Origin: Streptomyces jumonjinensis
Lineage (GTDB): Bacteria; Actinomycetota; Actinomycetes; Streptomycetales; Streptomycetaceae
DNA length: 64,000 nucleotides
NCBI RefSeq assembly: GCF_009600885.1
Contig: NZ_VCLA01000002.1
Location: 1-64,000 of the forward strand
Reading direction: 5' to 3'
A program made the translations under genes and the position numbers. The notes under the pieces are model-generated. The model worked only from the letters and a program-made list of their open reading frames with translations, was not told where the DNA came from and did not search any database. This document shows, one piece after another, positions 62,149-64,000 of the stretch (the stretch's first letter is position 1; each line of letters starts with the position of its first letter).

Positions 62149-62180
62149 GACCCCGAGGCCATCCCCCCGGCCTCGGGGTC
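62149..62180 (+). terminator. Terminator after the sigma factor gene
   Basis: GACCCCGAGGCC and its exact complement around an 8-nt loop, followed by CTTTCCTT. A 6-bp repeat (CCGTCC-like) lies between the stop and this hairpin at about 62041-62086. Confidence 0.8.
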
Positions 62181-62269
62181 CTTTCCTTATCCGGGCCCCG
62201 ACCGGTCCGGGGCACTCCGGCGCGCTCGTGCCCGGGTCCGCGCTCCTGCCCGGACCCGCGCCGGGAACC

Positions 62270-63229
62270 TCAGCCGCCGGCCGAACGGGTCAGCCGCGCG
62301 CCCAGCTCCCTCATATGGGCCACCAGCTGCGGCGGACCCGCCACGGTGAAGTCGCAGTCCACCAGCGACAGCCGCAGGGCCAGCCACTCCAGTGAGTCCG
62401 TCGACCGCGCCCGCACCCGGCAGCTCGCCTCCCCCGTGGGCGCCGGGGTGCCCAGCGACCGGGGCAGCTGGGCCGCCACCAGGGCCGCCGGGGCATCGAA
62501 GGTCACATCCACCTCATGCTCCTGCTGAGCGGACCTGGTGTGGCCGAAGAGCTGCTCCGCGCTGTTGACCGGCAGTTCCCTCGGGGCGAACCGCGCGCCC
62601 GTCGCGAACGGCTCCGACACCCGGTCCACCCGGAAGGTCCGCCAGTCCTCCCGCTCCATGTCGTACGCCACCAGATACCACCGGCGGCCCGTCGACACGA
62701 GACGGTACGGCTCCACCAGCCGTCTGCTCTCGGCGCCGTCCCTCGCCCGGTAGCCGAACCGCAGCCGTTCCCGGCCGGTCGCCGCGCCCGCGATCGTGGT
62801 CAGGGTGCGGGGGTCGATCATCGCGCCGTCGCCCTGCGCCAGGGGGACCGTCGCCGACTGGAGGGCGGTCACCCTCGGCCGCAGCCGTGAGGGGAGCACC
62901 TGCTCCAGCTTGGCCAGCGCCCGTACGGACGCCTCCTCGATGCCCTCGATGGCATGGCCCGCCCCCGCCCGAAGCCCCACGGCGATCGCGACGGCCTCTT
63001 CGTCGTCGAGCAGCAGCGGGGGCATCGCGGCCCCCGCGACCAGCCGGTATCCGCCCACCGCGCCTTTGGTGGCCTCCACCGGATACCCCAGATCCCGCAG
63101 CCGGTCGATATCGCGCCGGATCGTCCGCGGGCTCACATCGAGGCGCTGAGCGAGCTCGCTCCCCGGCCACTCACGGGGCGTCTGGAGGAGCGAGAGCAGA
63201 TTCAGGAGTCGTGCCGGAGTGTCCGTCAT
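62270..63229 (-). CDS. YafY-like regulator with WYL domain
   Basis: 319 aa. N-terminal DeoR-type HTH (LAQRLDVSPRTIRRDIDRLRDLGYPV, about 27-52) and a WYL ligand-sensing domain with RWYLVAYD near 182-189, plus a WCX tail. Divergent from an MFS exporter 64 bp away, which it probably controls. ATG at 63229 gives the common family start (MTDTPARLLNLL); GTG and ATG 12-15 bases upstream are alternatives. Confidence 0.88.
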   Translation of the reverse strand: MTDTPARLLNLLSLLQTPREWPGSELAQRLDVSPRTIRRDIDRLRDLGYPVEATKGAVGGYRLVAGAAMPPLLLDDEEAVAIAVGLRAGAGHAIEGIEEASVRALAKLEQVLPSRLRPRVTALQSATVPLAQGDGAMIDPRTLTTIAGAATGRERLRFGYRARDGAESRRLVEPYRLVSTGRRWYLVAYDMEREDWRTFRVDRVSEPFATGARFAPRELPVNSAEQLFGHTRSAQQEHEVDVTFDAPAALVAAQLPRSLGTPAPTGEASCRVRARSTDSLEWLALRLSLVDCDFTVAGPPQLVAHMRELGARLTRSAGG

Positions 63230-63293
63230 GCCGTCCAGCATCACCCGTAATTAGGTCCCGATCTGTCCTACACCCCTTCTACTGTTCTCCCCA

Positions 63294-64000
63294 TGAGCCG
63301 ACAGACCCACCCATCCGCCATACCCGAACCACCGACGAAATCCGCCGAGCCCACGAGTCCGGGCGCGGCGGCGGACGCCGGGGCGGCGGCCGACCGCCGC
63401 CGCTGGATCGCCCTCGCCATCGTGATGACGGCCGCCTTCATGGACCTCGTCGACGTCACCATCGTGAACATCGCGATCCCCAGCATCGAGAACGATCTCG
63501 ACGCCTCCTTCGGGGCGATTCAGTGGATCACGGCGGGCTATGCGCTCGCCTTCGCGGCGGGGCTCATCACGGGTGGCCGGCTCGGCGACATCTACGGCCG
63601 CAAGCGGCTCTTCCTCATCGGCATCACCGGCTTCACCCTCGCCTCCGCCCTCTGCGGATTCGCCATGAGCGCGGAGATGCTGGTCGCCTCCCGGCTCCTG
63701 CAGGGCGCGATGGCCGCGATGATGGTGCCCCAGGTGCTGGCGATCGTCCACACCACCTTCCCGGCCCATGAACGCGGCAAGGTCTTCGGCCTGTTCGGCG
63801 CGGTCGTCGGGCTGGGGGCGGTCTCCGGGCCGCTGCTCGGCGCGCTGCTGACCGAGTGGAACCTCTTCGGGCTCGAATGGCGGCCGATCTTCCTCATCAA
63901 TCTGCCGGTGGGCATCGCCGGACTGATCCTGGGCCGGATGTACATCACCGAGTCCCGCGCCCCCAAGGCGCTCCGGCTCGACCTGGTCGGCGTGGTCCTG
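63294..64000 (+). CDS. MFS exporter, DHA2 type, truncated by window end
   Basis: First 235 codons only. A disordered Pro/Ala-rich start (about 1-35) precedes membrane helix 1 with MDLVDVTIVNIAIPSIEND (motif D1) and GGRLGDIYGRKRLF (motif A), as in EmrB/QacA exporters. The frame is open to the edge. Divergent from the WYL regulator gene, its likely controller. Confidence 0.88.

Overview
The window looks like a Streptomyces chromosome. GC content is very high, GTG starts and overlapping GTGA/ATGA stop-start junctions are common, and several gene families are typical of the genus: an XRE/DUF5753 regulator paired with a DUF397 protein, a GPP34 protein, an HrdD-type sigma factor and a SARP regulator. 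Everything here was read from the sequence alone; no database search was run.

Left arm (1-22 kb). This part is mostly housekeeping and regulatory. It holds a NACHT-type NTPase, a sodium:solute symporter, an SDR divergent from an EthD-like protein with a perfect palindrome between them, the DUF397/XRE pair, a GPP34 protein, and a D-Ala-D-Ala carboxypeptidase with a long acidic linker. Two membrane or secreted proteins follow, then a PadR-ABC-FtsX export operon and a second NACHT protein with a leucine-rich-repeat-like C-terminus.

Island (22.1-24.6 kb). An intact tRNA-Arg(CCT) on the minus strand (24530-24602) is accompanied by two further copies of its 3' half, from anticodon loop to 3' end, at 23316 and 22167. 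Each interval of about 1.2 kb carries one toxin-antitoxin pair with a PIN-domain toxin. No integrase is visible. This resembles serial insertion at a tRNA attachment site, or decayed tandem tRNA duplications.

Central region (25.6-54.8 kb). This is a biosynthetic cluster that I read as lipolanthine-type: a ribosomal peptide with an avionin-like ring and an acylated N-terminus. A 30-residue precursor (31109-31201) has a class III leader motif (VIDLQ) and ends in Ser-x-x-Ser-x-x-Cys. The cluster also encodes a class III LanKC synthetase, a LanD-like cysteine decarboxylase and two GNAT-fold proteins that could attach the acyl chain. The acyl chain appears to start as a guanidino unit. A glycine amidinotransferase lies directly before a 2432-residue A-PCP-KS-AT-DH-KR-ACP synthase, an arrangement that recalls the start of cylindrospermopsin assembly. 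Two KAS III enzymes, two free ACPs, a ketoreductase, two divergent acyltransferase-like proteins and a type II thioesterase complete the lipid side. A SARP and a StrR-like ParB-domain protein are the likely regulators; a near-perfect StrR-type box lies inside the latter gene. A DrrAB-like ABC exporter and a GAP-family membrane protein are candidates for export. A FadD-like ligase closes the region and may or may not belong to it.

Right arm (54.8-64 kb). This part has a secreted M6-type metalloprotease, a TetR-MFS efflux pair with palindromic operators, a MarR repressor divergent from a DODA-type dioxygenase, an HrdD-type sigma factor, a WYL regulator and a second MFS exporter that runs off the window end.
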